DNA from: Clostridia bacterium
GTDB taxonomy: Bacteria; Bacillota; Clostridia; Christensenellales; Aristaeellaceae
Assembly: GCA_017544935.1 (NCBI GenBank)
Contig: JAFYDF010000162.1
Span: forward strand, 1-61,774
Direction of reading: 5' to 3'
Length of the DNA stretch: 61,774 nt
Part shown: in pieces, positions 6,944 to 15,639 of the stretch
Layout of the letters: every line of letters starts with the position of its first letter
Numbering within the stretch: the first letter of the stretch is position 1
Notes under the pieces: generated by a model
Told to the model about the DNA's origin: nothing
Seen by the model: only the letters and a program-made list of their open reading frames with translations
Database searches by the model: none
Made by a program: the position numbers and the translations under genes

Positions 6944-8083
6944 ATGCAGAAACGGGCAGTCATTATCAGCTGCTTCCATTATTATTCCTATCGTGTCCGT
7001 CCTGTATTGGAAGAGCTGCGCAGCAGAGAATATGCCTGCACTTATCTGACGTCTGATTTTGATCATTGGAAGAAACAGCCGTTCAATGTGAAGCTTCCTG
7101 ACTGTGAGCAACTGCATACACTTCCGTACCAACGCAACCTTTCGCTGGCGCGCATTCGTTCGCATATGCATTTTGCGCGAGATGCTTTTCAGCGCATTAC
7201 GGAACTGAAGCCGGATTTGATTTATGTGATTGTGCCGCCTAACAGCCTGTGCAGACAAGCAGCACAATATAAAAAGGAGCACCCGAAAGTGCGCCTTGTG
7301 TTTGATCTGTATGATCTGTGGCCGGAGACTTTTCCCAGTGGAATAGGGAAACGTTTGCTTGCGGGACCATTTGCCATATGGGGACGCTTACGTGACCGTG
7401 CACTGCCCAGCGCAGATCTGATCTATTCGGAGTGTGAACTTTATCAAAAGACGCTGGGGGACAGATTGCAAGGGCTGAACGTACAGACGCTGCCGCTATG
7501 CCGCCCGGAAACGACAGCAAAGAAGATTGCTGCACCAGATGGTGGGGAACTGGCACTGTGCTGGCTGGGATCAATCAACAATATTATCGATATCGATTTG
7601 CTGCAGGCGTTATTCAGTCGCATTATCAAACTTCGCCCGCTGACGCTGCATGTAATAGGTGATGGTGAGGCAAAAGAGCGCTTGCTGGCAGCTGCAGAGG
7701 CTGCAAGCGCAGAAGTAGTATACCATGGTGCAGTCTATGATGCGGAAGCACGGCAAAATATATTCGATAGATGCCACTTTGGTCTCAATGTGATGAAACG
7801 CAGTGTCTGCATCGGTCTGACCATGAAGTCATTGGATTACTTGGCAGGCGGACTGCCAATGCTGAACACGGTCGCGGGAGATACGCGGTCAATGATTGCG
7901 CGGTACGGAATAGGTGTGGAGATCGATCGCGCCGATCTGAGCGGAACGGCAGAGCGTATCTGTTCAGCGACACCAGAAGAGAACACAGCAATGCGTATGA
8001 ACGCATTGCGGCTGTTCGAAGAACGTTTTTCAGAAAGAGCTGTACGGGAGATCCTGCACGGCGTGACAGGAGAGAAACAATGA
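6944..8083 (+). CDS. Glycosyltransferase, GT-B fold (group 1-like)
   Basis: 379 residues of two-domain GT-B type. The N-terminal half holds ELKPDLIYVIVPPNSL (about 87-102) and FDLYDLWPETF (about 121-131), a pattern seen in surface-polysaccharide glycosyltransferases. The C-terminal half holds LHVIGDGEAKERL (about 232-244) and a family-typical sugar-nucleotide loop SVCIGLTMKSLDYLAGGLP (about 287-305). It should transfer a sugar from a nucleotide donor to a lipid-linked or surface acceptor at the inner membrane face. It overlaps the GtrA gene by four bases. Confidence 0.82.
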   Translation: MQKRAVIISCFHYYSYRVRPVLEELRSREYACTYLTSDFDHWKKQPFNVKLPDCEQLHTLPYQRNLSLARIRSHMHFARDAFQRITELKPDLIYVIVPPNSLCRQAAQYKKEHPKVRLVFDLYDLWPETFPSGIGKRLLAGPFAIWGRLRDRALPSADLIYSECELYQKTLGDRLQGLNVQTLPLCRPETTAKKIAAPDGGELALCWLGSINNIIDIDLLQALFSRIIKLRPLTLHVIGDGEAKERLLAAAEAASAEVVYHGAVYDAEARQNIFDRCHFGLNVMKRSVCIGLTMKSLDYLAGGLPMLNTVAGDTRSMIARYGIGVEIDRADLSGTAERICSATPEENTAMRMNALRLFEERFSERAVREILHGVTGEKQ

Positions 8084-8538
8084 AGGGACTCTACCATAAG
8101 TTCCGGGATTTCATCCTACCTTTATTCCGCAAGTATAGCGAGTATATCCTTTATGTATTCTTCGGCGGCGTGACTACCGTGATTAATATCGTTGCCTACT
8201 GGATATGCACACGCTGGCTGGGCATGGACACGGACTGGGCCACGACCATAGCATGGATCCTGGCGGTGATCGTAGCCTATGTAACGAATAGGATTTGGGT
8301 ATTTCGGAGCAAGGAAAACTCGTTTGCCGGTATTGTACGGGAAGTCGTCAGCTTCTTTGGTGCGCGAATCGCGACCGGACTAATGGACCTTGGAATCATG
8401 CACTTATTCGTCGAAGTGCTGCACTGGCCGGACATGCCGGTCAAGATCGCTTCGAACGTATTGGTGATTATCCTGAATTATATATTCAGCAAGTTGTTTA
8501 TTTTCAGAAAGAAGAAGGGTGAAGAAGATGCGGGATGA
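8080..8538 (+). CDS. GtrA-family membrane protein
   Basis: 152 residues with four predicted membrane helices and the family pattern YILYVFFGGVTTVINIVAYW (about 21-40) and VAYVTNRIWVFRSKE (about 65-79); the C-terminal end ILNYIFSKLFIFRKKK repeats the N-W/L-FxF-R/K motif. GtrA proteins are thought to move polyprenyl-phosphate-linked sugars across the membrane for glycosylation of surface polymers. The ATG at 8080 sits in an ATGA overlap with the glycosyltransferase; upstream in-frame codons are open but internal to that gene. The next gene is a GtrB-like GT2, the usual partner. Confidence 0.9.
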   Translation: MKGLYHKFRDFILPLFRKYSEYILYVFFGGVTTVINIVAYWICTRWLGMDTDWATTIAWILAVIVAYVTNRIWVFRSKENSFAGIVREVVSFFGARIATGLMDLGIMHLFVEVLHWPDMPVKIASNVLVIILNYIFSKLFIFRKKKGEEDAG

Positions 8539-9508
8539 GCGTACGCTTTATATCGTGGTGCCCTGCTATAATGAGGAGGCTGTACTGCCAGAGACCTCAA
8601 AGCGCCTTAGGGAAAAACTGCAGGACCTGACCGCGCAGGGGAAGATTTCCACCCGCAGCCGTGTGCTGTTCGTAAATGACGGTTCCAAGGACCGAACCTG
8701 GGAAATCATTGCGGGTCTGCATGCTGAGAACCCGATCTTTTCGGGTGTTGATCTTTCACGTAACCGTGGGCATCAAAACGCTCTGCTGGCCGGGCTGATG
8801 ACTGCGGTCAATTTTGCAGACATGATTATTTCAATGGATGCAGACCTTCAGGATGACGTGAATGCTGTGGACGCTATGGTGGACGCATATCATCATGGGT
8901 ATGAAGTCGTATACGGCGTGCGTTCTTCACGCCAAACGGATACGTTTTTCAAGCGTTTTACGGCAGAGAGTTTTTATAAGCTAATGAAAGCACTGGGCGT
9001 AGACATTGTTTTCAACCATGCTGATTATCGTCTCATGAGCCGCCGTGCAGTAGAGGGATTGGCTGAGTTCGGTGAAGTCAATCTGTTCTTGCGCGGGATC
9101 GTGCCACAGATTGGTTATAAATGGACGACCGTGGAGTATGCGCGCGGTGAGCGCTTTGCAGGCGAGAGCAAGTACCCGCTTAAGAAGATGCTGGCATTTG
9201 CATTTGACGGGATCACTTCCTTTAGTGTTAAACCCATGCGTATGATTCTCAATGTAGGCGCAATCGTTTTTGCTATTAGCCTGATCATGCTCCTGTGGGC
9301 GTTGATTGCAAAACTGACTGGTCATGCAGACAGTGGCTGGACATCACTGATGGGATCCATTTGGCTGATCGGCGGAATCCAACTGCTCAGTCTTGGCGTC
9401 GTGGGTGAGTATATCGGAAAGGTCTATGCCGAGACCAAACATCGTCCGCGTTATCTGATCCGCGAGGTCCTGAATACTCAGGATGAAGTGAAGGAGAAGG
9501 AAGCATGA
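8528..9508 (+). CDS. GtrB/DPM-like family 2 glycosyltransferase
   Basis: About 326 residues. A GT-A domain (IVVPCYNEEAVLPET near the start, VNDGSKD at about 54-60, ISMDADLQDD at about 105-114 as the DXD motif) is followed by two C-terminal membrane helices (about 235-260 and 275-300). Such enzymes move a sugar from a nucleotide to polyprenyl phosphate, and GtrA then flips the product. I chose ATG 8528 because AGAAGGG lies 8 bases before it; GTG at 8519 in the same frame is possible. It overlaps gtrA by 11 bases and rfbC by four. Confidence 0.9.
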   Translation: MRDERTLYIVVPCYNEEAVLPETSKRLREKLQDLTAQGKISTRSRVLFVNDGSKDRTWEIIAGLHAENPIFSGVDLSRNRGHQNALLAGLMTAVNFADMIISMDADLQDDVNAVDAMVDAYHHGYEVVYGVRSSRQTDTFFKRFTAESFYKLMKALGVDIVFNHADYRLMSRRAVEGLAEFGEVNLFLRGIVPQIGYKWTTVEYARGERFAGESKYPLKKMLAFAFDGITSFSVKPMRMILNVGAIVFAISLIMLLWALIAKLTGHADSGWTSLMGSIWLIGGIQLLSLGVVGEYIGKVYAETKHRPRYLIREVLNTQDEVKEKEA

Positions 9509-10068
9509 AGCGCATAGACACTGTACTGCCCGGCGTGTGCATTATTGAACCACAGGTGTTTGGTGATCAGCGTGGATATTTCATGGAAACATATAATCAG
9601 AAAGCATTCCATGATCTCGGGATTGATACGGTTTTTGTTCAGGACAACCAATCTTACTCAGCTCGGAAAGGCATCCTGCGCGGCATACATTTTCAGAATG
9701 CGCCTTATGCGCAGGCAAAGCTGGTGCGTGCGACCAGAGGTGCAATCGTCGATGTAGTGGTTGATCTTCGCAAAGGCAGCCCGACATATTTGCAATGGAT
9801 CAAGGTAGAACTGAGCGCAGAAAATAAACGCATGCTGTATATCCCTCGTGGCTTTGGCCATGGCTTCAGAACGCAGACAGATGATGTCGAGTTCTGCTAT
9901 AAGGTAGATAACCTGTACAGTCCGGAATGTGACCGTGGTATCCGTTTTGACGACCCAAGCATTGGGGTTGACTGGGGAGAAGTCCGCGAGGATCTGCTGT
10001 CAGCCAAGGACTTGAACGCGCCTCTGCTTGCAGACAGCGACTGTAATTTCATATATGGTCAGGTATAA
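9505..10068 (+). CDS. rfbC: dTDP-4-dehydrorhamnose 3,5-epimerase
   Basis: 187 residues, the usual family length. Cupin-type motifs are clear: VFGDQRGYFMETYN (about 18-31), QDNQSYSARKGILRGIHFQ (about 46-64, with the catalytic His in RGIHFQ) and YIPRGFGHGF (about 112-121). It epimerises dTDP-4-keto-6-deoxyglucose at C3 and C5 on the way to dTDP-L-rhamnose. It starts in an ATGA overlap with the GT2 gene and is followed by rfbB. The first and last pathway enzymes (RfbA, RfbD) are not in the window. Confidence 0.95.
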   Translation: MKRIDTVLPGVCIIEPQVFGDQRGYFMETYNQKAFHDLGIDTVFVQDNQSYSARKGILRGIHFQNAPYAQAKLVRATRGAIVDVVVDLRKGSPTYLQWIKVELSAENKRMLYIPRGFGHGFRTQTDDVEFCYKVDNLYSPECDRGIRFDDPSIGVDWGEVREDLLSAKDLNAPLLADSDCNFIYGQV

Positions 10069-10078
10069 GGAGGAGCAT

Positions 10079-11098
10079 ATGACGATCATTGTAACCGGCG
10101 GGGCAGGGTTTATTGGGAGCAATTTCATTTTTTACATGATGGAGAAGCATCCCGAAGACCGTATCGTGTGTCTTGATAAACTGACTTATGCGGGCAATCT
10201 ATCTACCTTGGCTCCGGTCATGGCAAATCCTGGATTCCGTTTTGTGCGTGCGGATATTTGTGACCGTGAAGCGGTGTTCAGATTATTCGAAGAGGAGCAT
10301 CCCGATATCGTTGTCAACTTTGCTGCAGAAAGTCATGTTGACCGTTCCATCGAGGACCCTGGCGTGTTCCTGCAGACCAATATTCTGGGAACGCAGACTA
10401 TGATGGATGCCTGCCGGAAGTATGGGATAAAGCGTTATCATCAGGTAGGTACAGATGAGGTATATGGAGACCTTCCTCTGGACAGACCGGATCTCTTCTT
10501 TACGGAAAAGACACCATTGCGCACCAGCAGCCCTTACAGCGCATCAAAGGCTTCAGCAGACTTGCTCGTACAAGCTTATCACCGTACGTTTGGCCTGCCG
10601 GTAACAATCAGCCGGTGTAGCAACAATTACGGACCGTACCAGTTTCCCGAGAAACTGATTCCGTTGATGATTGCGAACTGCTTGAATGATAAGCCATTGC
10701 CGGTATATGGCGAAGGCTTGAATGTCCGCGACTGGCTGTACGTGGAAGACCATTGTCGAGCGATCGATCTGATTATCCGTGAAGGTAAGACTGGAGAGGT
10801 TTATAACATTGGCGGACACAATGAGATGCGAAATATCGACATCGTGAAACTTATCTGCAAAGAACTTGGCAAACCTGAGAGCTTGATTACTTATGTAACG
10901 GATCGAAAAGGACACGATATGCGGTACGCGATCGATCCGGAAAAAATCCATAGTGAACTGGGCTGGCTACCGGAAACGAAATTTGCGGATGGGATCGTAA
11001 GGACAATCAGATGGTATCTTGACAACCGTGGATGGTGGGAAAAAATCATCAGCGGCGAATACCAGAACTATTATGAGAAAATGTACGGGAATAGATAG
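10079..11098 (+). CDS. rfbB: dTDP-glucose 4,6-dehydratase
   Basis: 339 residues. The NAD-binding site is VTGGAGFIGSN (about 5-15); the catalytic triad region TDEVYGDLP (about 121-129) and YSASKASAD (about 156-164, YxxxK) are intact, as is RCSNNYGPYQFPEKLIP. It converts dTDP-glucose to dTDP-4-keto-6-deoxyglucose, which RfbC then epimerises. The start at 10079 follows AGGAGG by about 5 bases; the frame is open further upstream but without a better site. It is 11 bases from the isomerase gene that follows. Confidence 0.95.
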   Translation: MTIIVTGGAGFIGSNFIFYMMEKHPEDRIVCLDKLTYAGNLSTLAPVMANPGFRFVRADICDREAVFRLFEEEHPDIVVNFAAESHVDRSIEDPGVFLQTNILGTQTMMDACRKYGIKRYHQVGTDEVYGDLPLDRPDLFFTEKTPLRTSSPYSASKASADLLVQAYHRTFGLPVTISRCSNNYGPYQFPEKLIPLMIANCLNDKPLPVYGEGLNVRDWLYVEDHCRAIDLIIREGKTGEVYNIGGHNEMRNIDIVKLICKELGKPESLITYVTDRKGHDMRYAIDPEKIHSELGWLPETKFADGIVRTIRWYLDNRGWWEKIISGEYQNYYEKMYGNR

Positions 11099-11109
11099 GG
11101 GGCAGAGAT

Positions 11110-11982
11110 ATGCAGATCGGTGTAAGCAGCTATAGCTTTTCGCGTGAGCTGAAACGCGGCATGACATACTTCGAAGCTTGCGATCAGGCTGCCCAAATGG
11201 GGTATAAGGGCATAGAATTTATTGATCTTGAGCCGCAGTATGGCGCCGGTATCGAAGACATTAAGGAACTGGCTGTCTGCCTTCGGGAACACTGCGAACG
11301 ACTGGGCCTGGCGATTCCAGCTTACACGATCTCGGCAGACTTCCTGAACGGACGCGGATGCACGCCTGAGGAAGAACCTGCCCGTGTACAGGGCTGTGTG
11401 GATATTGCTGCGCTCCTGGGTGCGAAGGTCATGCGGCATGATGCGTTCTGGCGCATGGATAAGATCCGCGATTGGCGTGAAGCAGTCGAAAAGATTGCAC
11501 CTGCCATTGCCCAAGTGGCGCGTTATGCTGCCACGCGCGGTATTGTAACGTGCAGCGAGAATCACGGCCTGATTATGCAGGACAGCAACCGCGTTGAGAC
11601 GCTGATCCGCCGCGTGAATGATCCGAACTATGGATGGCTCGTAGATATTGGCAATTTTCTCTGTGCAGACGAGGATCCACGGCATGCAGTAGGTATCGCA
11701 GCACGTTATGCCGTACATGCGCATATTAAAGATTTTCTGTTCCGTTCGGGTCAGGAGGAAAAGCCGGGAGGGGATTGGCTGACCACACGCGGAGGCAATT
11801 ATCTGCGTGGTACTGTTGTCGGACACGGTGTGGTGCCGGTGCGTTCGTGTATCCGGCAGTTGCGTGCAGCCGGGTATGCGGGCTGGCTGTCAGTAGAGTT
11901 TGAAGGAGCTGAAGAAACACTTCCTGCTCTTCGGAATGCGATTGAATACCTGCACCGGATCGGTGCGGAAGGAGAAGACTAA
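11110..11982 (+). CDS. TIM-barrel sugar phosphate isomerase/epimerase
   Basis: 290 residues of the xylose isomerase-like (AP endonuclease 2) superfamily: IGVSSYSFSREL at the start, GIEFIDLEP (about 36-44), TCSENHGLI (about 150-158, metal-ligand Glu), GWLVDIGNF (about 176-184), AVHAHIKDF (about 200-208, His-x-Lys-Asp) and SVEFEGAEE near the C-terminus. These enzymes isomerise or epimerise sugars and inositols with a divalent metal. It overlaps the following Gfo/Idh/MocA gene by one base, and such pairs commonly act together in inositol or keto-sugar catabolism, so the pair may be metabolically distinct from the rhamnose genes before it. Confidence 0.88.
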   Translation: MQIGVSSYSFSRELKRGMTYFEACDQAAQMGYKGIEFIDLEPQYGAGIEDIKELAVCLREHCERLGLAIPAYTISADFLNGRGCTPEEEPARVQGCVDIAALLGAKVMRHDAFWRMDKIRDWREAVEKIAPAIAQVARYAATRGIVTCSENHGLIMQDSNRVETLIRRVNDPNYGWLVDIGNFLCADEDPRHAVGIAARYAVHAHIKDFLFRSGQEEKPGGDWLTTRGGNYLRGTVVGHGVVPVRSCIRQLRAAGYAGWLSVEFEGAEETLPALRNAIEYLHRIGAEGED

Positions 11983-13034
11983 TGATCAAAGTCGGTGTTA
12001 TCGGCTGCGGCACGATTGCCAATGCAGCGCATATTCCTTCATACATGAAGAATCCGCAGGTAGAAATCAAGTATTTCTGCGATATTATCCCTGAACGTGC
12101 TCAGGCTGCAGTGGAGAAATATGGCTGCGGCATACCGGTTGTGGACTATCATGATGTGATCAATGATCCGGAAGTTACAGCTATCTCTGTGTGCACACCC
12201 AATAACGTGCATGCATCTATTACCATTGATGCATTGCATGCCGGAAAGCATGTACTGTGCGAAAAGCCTGCAGCACGCACATATGCCGAAGTCGAGACTA
12301 TGATGGCGGCGCAGCGTGAAACAGGGAATATCCTGGTGATTGGTGTCGTCAATCGCTTTAATGATGCGGTGCGCCGTATCAAGACTTATATTGATGAAGG
12401 CCGACTTGGCACGGTGCATCATGTTTATGTCAGCTTCCGCCAGCACCGCAGTATTCCTGGACTGGGCGGTGCCTTTACGACGAAGGAGATTGCAGGCGGC
12501 GGTGTGCTGATCGACTGGGGTGTGCACTATCTGGACATTGTCATGTACTGCTGTGGCGACCCCGCTCCTCGTACTGTCAGCGGCGAATCATTTAGCAAGC
12601 TTGGCTGTGATATTCCCGGCTATGTATATAAGGATATGTGGGCCGGCCCTCCCAAACTGGATGGTGTATACGATGTGGAAGAATCCATTACTGGCCTTGT
12701 GCGTACGGAAGGCCCCGTGATTAGTTTCAACGGTGCCTGGGCACAGAATATTGGTGAAAAAGAATGTTATATTGACTTTATGGGGGATAAGGCAGGCATC
12801 CGTCTGCAGTACGGTAAGGGCTTCACTCTGTACACGACAGAGAAAGGCGCTCTGGTGCAGTATGCTCCCGAATTCCATATGAGCGATATGTTCCAGAATG
12901 AGATCGATGCGTTCGTCGACTATGTGCGTCAGGGAACGGTTATGCCCAGCACGATCGGCACTGTATCAATCACGGCGCGCCTGATGCAGGCAATCTACGA
13001 TTCGGCTGAACAGCACCGCGAGATCATACTGTAA
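11982..13034 (+). CDS. Gfo/Idh/MocA-family NAD(P)-dependent oxidoreductase
   Basis: 350 residues. Rossmann start VGVIGCGTIANAAHIPSY, catalytic CEKPAARTYAEVE (about 94-106) and the C-domain motif GGGVLIDWGVHYLDIVMY (about 170-187). It shares its architecture with the protein at 5272-6318 but differs clearly in sequence. The start overlaps the isomerase stop (TAATG), so the two are translationally coupled and should act on related sugar intermediates. A bidirectional hairpin downstream (13110-13134) ends the operon. Confidence 0.9.
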   Translation: MIKVGVIGCGTIANAAHIPSYMKNPQVEIKYFCDIIPERAQAAVEKYGCGIPVVDYHDVINDPEVTAISVCTPNNVHASITIDALHAGKHVLCEKPAARTYAEVETMMAAQRETGNILVIGVVNRFNDAVRRIKTYIDEGRLGTVHHVYVSFRQHRSIPGLGGAFTTKEIAGGGVLIDWGVHYLDIVMYCCGDPAPRTVSGESFSKLGCDIPGYVYKDMWAGPPKLDGVYDVEESITGLVRTEGPVISFNGAWAQNIGEKECYIDFMGDKAGIRLQYGKGFTLYTTEKGALVQYAPEFHMSDMFQNEIDAFVDYVRQGTVMPSTIGTVSITARLMQAIYDSAEQHREIIL

Positions 13035-13109
13035 TAAACTGCTGCAGGAACAAAGCCGTTTTACATACGGCCGAATTTATTGGCAGCAAAGGAAAAACGA
13101 TATATAAAA

Positions 13110-13134
13110 CAGACGGATCGTCATGATCCGTCTG
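13110..13134. terminator. Bidirectional terminator between convergent operons
   Basis: CAGACGGATC (13110-13119) and GATCCGTCTG (13125-13134) form a perfect 10-bp stem with a 5-base loop. A-rich bases precede it (TTTTATATA on the minus strand) and CTTGTTTTGG follows on the plus strand, so it can end both the plus-strand glycan operon and the minus-strand SDR gene. Confidence 0.8.
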
Positions 13135-13200
13135 CTTGTTTTGGTCGGTGATTATCCCTTCAAGATACCTTCGCAAAGAGGGCCCTTGAGAAGAGTGTCA

Positions 13201-13953
13201 TCAGATGTGGCAGATGTAGCCGCCATCAACGATGATCGAGGTACCGGAGACATAGCTGGAGTCATCGGAAGCCAGGAACACGACCGGACCGGAAACTTCC
13301 TCGGGCTCAGCACGGCGGCCCAGCGGAATACCCTTTTCCATCTGTTTGAGGAACTCAATCAGGGCGGGATCTGCGTCTGCCTCAGACATCGGGGTCTTGA
13401 TGATGCCAGGGTTGATACAGTTCACACGGATATTCTCTTTGCCGTACTCGACAGCAGCGGACTTGGTCAGGCCTTCTACAGCGTGCTTGGCACCACAGTA
13501 AGCGGAACCGGTGGAAGCACCACGCACACCGTCGACGGAGGAGATGTTGATAATGGAACCATTGCCTGCCTTACGCATGGAAGGAATGACAGCTTTCATG
13601 CCATTGACGATACCTATGTAGTTGATTTTGATGTGACGTTCGAAATCTGCACTGGTAAGCATATCCATGGGCAGGAATTTGCCGTAGCCGGCGTTGTTGA
13701 CCAAGGTGGTTACGGGCCCGAAAACCTCTTCCGTCTTGGCTACAACAGCTGCCCACTGTTCTTCACTGGTTACATCCAGGTGCATATAGATTGCATTCGG
13801 ACCCAGCTTGTCTGCCAGAGCCTGGCCAGGCTCATCCTTGATGTCGGTCACAACGACCTTCGCGCCTTCCTTCACGAAGCGGATGGCATGCTTTTCACCC
13901 ATGCCCTGTGCAGCGCCGGTAATAATAGCAACTTTTCCTTCAAGCATACCCAT
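13201..13953 (-). CDS. Short-chain dehydrogenase/reductase (SDR)
   Basis: 250 residues, classical SDR length. The cofactor motif is TGAAQGMGEKHA (about 12-23, TGxxxGxG), with NNAGYG (about 89-94), the catalytic Ser in NISSVDG (about 140-146), YCGAKHA (about 155-161, YxxxK) and INPGIIKTPM (about 186-195). It could be a 3-oxoacyl-ACP reductase, glucose 1-dehydrogenase or a polyol/keto-acid dehydrogenase; as a solitary gene with its own promoter and operator-like repeat, a catabolic sugar or alcohol substrate seems more likely than fatty-acid synthesis. The start follows GGAGG. Confidence 0.88.
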   Translation of the reverse strand: MGMLEGKVAIITGAAQGMGEKHAIRFVKEGAKVVVTDIKDEPGQALADKLGPNAIYMHLDVTSEEQWAAVVAKTEEVFGPVTTLVNNAGYGKFLPMDMLTSADFERHIKINYIGIVNGMKAVIPSMRKAGNGSIINISSVDGVRGASTGSAYCGAKHAVEGLTKSAAVEYGKENIRVNCINPGIIKTPMSEADADPALIEFLKQMEKGIPLGRRAEPEEVSGPVVFLASDDSSYVSGTSIIVDGGYICHI

Positions 13954-13987
13954 AAAAAACGGAACCTCCTTATCGATATGAAATTAC

Positions 13988-13999
13988 CGATTAACATCG
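13988..13999 (-). promoter_or_regulatory. CGAT-TAAC-ATCG inverted repeat, candidate operator
   Basis: CGAT (13988-13991) and ATCG (13996-13999) flank a 4-base spacer and lie just downstream of the -10 box of the SDR promoter. A wider repeat, TTATCGAT (13970-13977) and ATCGATAA (13996-14003), shares one arm. Placement over the start of transcription suggests a repressor site. No regulator gene is adjacent. Confidence 0.45.
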
Positions 14000-14005
14000 A
14001 TAATG

Positions 14006-14034
14006 ATTTTAGCACTACAGGAAGAGAATGTCAA
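14006..14034 (-). promoter_or_regulatory. Sigma-A promoter of the SDR gene
   Basis: On the minus strand a perfect TTGACA (14034-14029) and TAAAAT (14011-14006) are 17 bases apart, about 50-80 bases upstream of the SDR start codon. Confidence 0.8.
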
Positions 14035-14090
14035 CATGTTTTTTGCAAAAAAAGGTACAGTTCCGCCGAATTTTGTACATTTAAATGCAA

Positions 14091-14119
14091 TTGCGTGGGC
14101 AATGATTCGGGTGTATAAT
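14091..14119 (+). promoter_or_regulatory. Promoter of the binding protein-kinase pair
   Basis: TTGCGT (14091-14096) and a perfect TATAAT (14114-14119) are 17 bases apart and 30 bases upstream of the TTG start at 14149. It diverges from the SDR promoter. Confidence 0.7.
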
Positions 14120-14148
14120 TGAATGTACCACTTTTAGGGGGTGTTTCC

Positions 14149-15639
14149 TTGCTGAAGCGTGTGCTTTGTTTGTTGATCGTCCTGATACTGCCGTGCGTGG
14201 CGCTGGCGGATTATGTAATGGCGGGATGTGATCCTGAGGGTACTTCTCGCACATGGAGCAGCAATCAGTTTTTCCAGCGCATGGAAGAGCGTACCGGTGT
14301 AAAATTCGTCTACAACCAGTATAAAAAGGAAGAAGATTGGACACAGGCAAAACAGCAAATGAAGGCCAGTGATCCCAGCCTGCCGGATGTACTGTTCAAA
14401 GCGCAGCTGACGCCGGCTGAATGTATTGATCTATTGGACCGTGGCGTTCTGATCGATTTGGCGCCATACCTGGAAGAAGACTGTCCCAATCTGTCAGCGC
14501 TGCTAGCAGCGAATCCGGAGTATCTTGAAGCAATTTCGCTGCCTGACGGACGCATTGCGGCTTTGCCCTCGATCAGCGAACAGCCGTTGCAGAACTGTGT
14601 ATGGCTGAACCAGGACTGGCTGAACACGCTGAAATTGGAAATGCCCACCACAGCGGAAGAACTGACTGACGTACTGCGCGCCTTCCGTGATGGTGATCCT
14701 AACCGTAACGGCAAAAAGGATGAGATCCCGCTGGCATTTATCGGATCATTCGATCTTAAATTTCTGGGCCATGCTTTTGGACTGATGGCGAATGATTATA
14801 ATATCCGCGCGGTGAATGGCGAAGCACAGTTTATACCGTTGGAGGAGAACTTCCGTCCTTTTGTAGAATGGCTGCGTGAACTCTATACTGAAAAGTTGAT
14901 TGATCCAAGCGGTTTTTCTACATCTGATATGATCCGTAAGATCGATGATGAAAAGAAGACGAATATCTATGGTGGTGCTATCACTACCATGGTGAGCAAT
15001 TTTCTTCCGGCTGCGTGGCTTTCCTCCTATGTTGTTATGCCGCCTCTTACCTATGAAGGAGAGGCGATGTACCGCAGCTTTGTAGGCCCGGTCATTTCCG
15101 GAACGTTTGCTGTAACAAGTGCCTGCAAGGATGTGCATGAAGTTCTGCGGTGGGTAGATGAGTTTTATACCGAAGAGGTATATATTCTTGGCAGTGCCGG
15201 TATGGAGAATGTTGACTACGTGATCGACGGCGACGGTACCTGGCGTATGACTGCTGCTGCACAGAACAATACTTATTTCAGCGGTGATGTGCTGATCTCA
15301 TCTGGCCCGGCTGTGCCGGGACTTGCTTCAGAAGCGTTCCAGCGCAGGTATTATGACACAACGGTCAATTTTATTTCCGATCAGTTGGGAATAATCAATG
15401 CGGTTGCTGAGCGGCCTTTCCCGTATTATTCGCTGACTTTTGCACAGGAAGCGGAGATTGCCCCATTGCAGATGAAGATCGGCCGTCTGGTGGATGAATC
15501 AATTGGCCGCTGGATCACGGGAGAGACACTTATTGATGATGAGAGCTTTTCAAATTTTGAAAAAGAATTAAAGGAAGCGGGTCTGGAAGATTTCATGGCC
15601 TTCTGGCAGAATATCCTTGATGGGAGGACGAGCAAGTGA
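14149..15639 (+). CDS. Extracellular solute-binding protein (family 1, sugar type)
   Basis: About 496 residues. An N-terminal signal sequence (LLKRVLCLLIVLILPCVALA) is followed by a mature domain with LPDVLFKAQLTPAE, the GDPNRNGKKDEIPL calcium-loop-like element seen in large Clostridial binding proteins (about 187-200 counted from the chosen start), and a C-terminal lobe. TTG at 14149 is chosen because AGGGGGTG (14136-14143) stands at the correct distance; no ATG fits. Unusually, no permease genes follow; instead the next gene, overlapping by four bases, is a GHMP sugar kinase. The protein may work with permeases elsewhere or act as a sensor or surface sugar binder. Confidence 0.82.
   Translation: MLKRVLCLLIVLILPCVALADYVMAGCDPEGTSRTWSSNQFFQRMEERTGVKFVYNQYKKEEDWTQAKQQMKASDPSLPDVLFKAQLTPAECIDLLDRGVLIDLAPYLEEDCPNLSALLAANPEYLEAISLPDGRIAALPSISEQPLQNCVWLNQDWLNTLKLEMPTTAEELTDVLRAFRDGDPNRNGKKDEIPLAFIGSFDLKFLGHAFGLMANDYNIRAVNGEAQFIPLEENFRPFVEWLRELYTEKLIDPSGFSTSDMIRKIDDEKKTNIYGGAITTMVSNFLPAAWLSSYVVMPPLTYEGEAMYRSFVGPVISGTFAVTSACKDVHEVLRWVDEFYTEEVYILGSAGMENVDYVIDGDGTWRMTAAAQNNTYFSGDVLISSGPAVPGLASEAFQRRYYDTTVNFISDQLGIINAVAERPFPYYSLTFAQEAEIAPLQMKIGRLVDESIGRWITGETLIDDESFSNFEKELKEAGLEDFMAFWQNILDGRTSK

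Noticed and set aside
13123..14118. A 331-codon open frame on the plus strand opposite the SDR gene
   Set aside because: It covers the terminator, the whole SDR gene and its promoter in antisense; the product looks random while the SDR motifs are intact.
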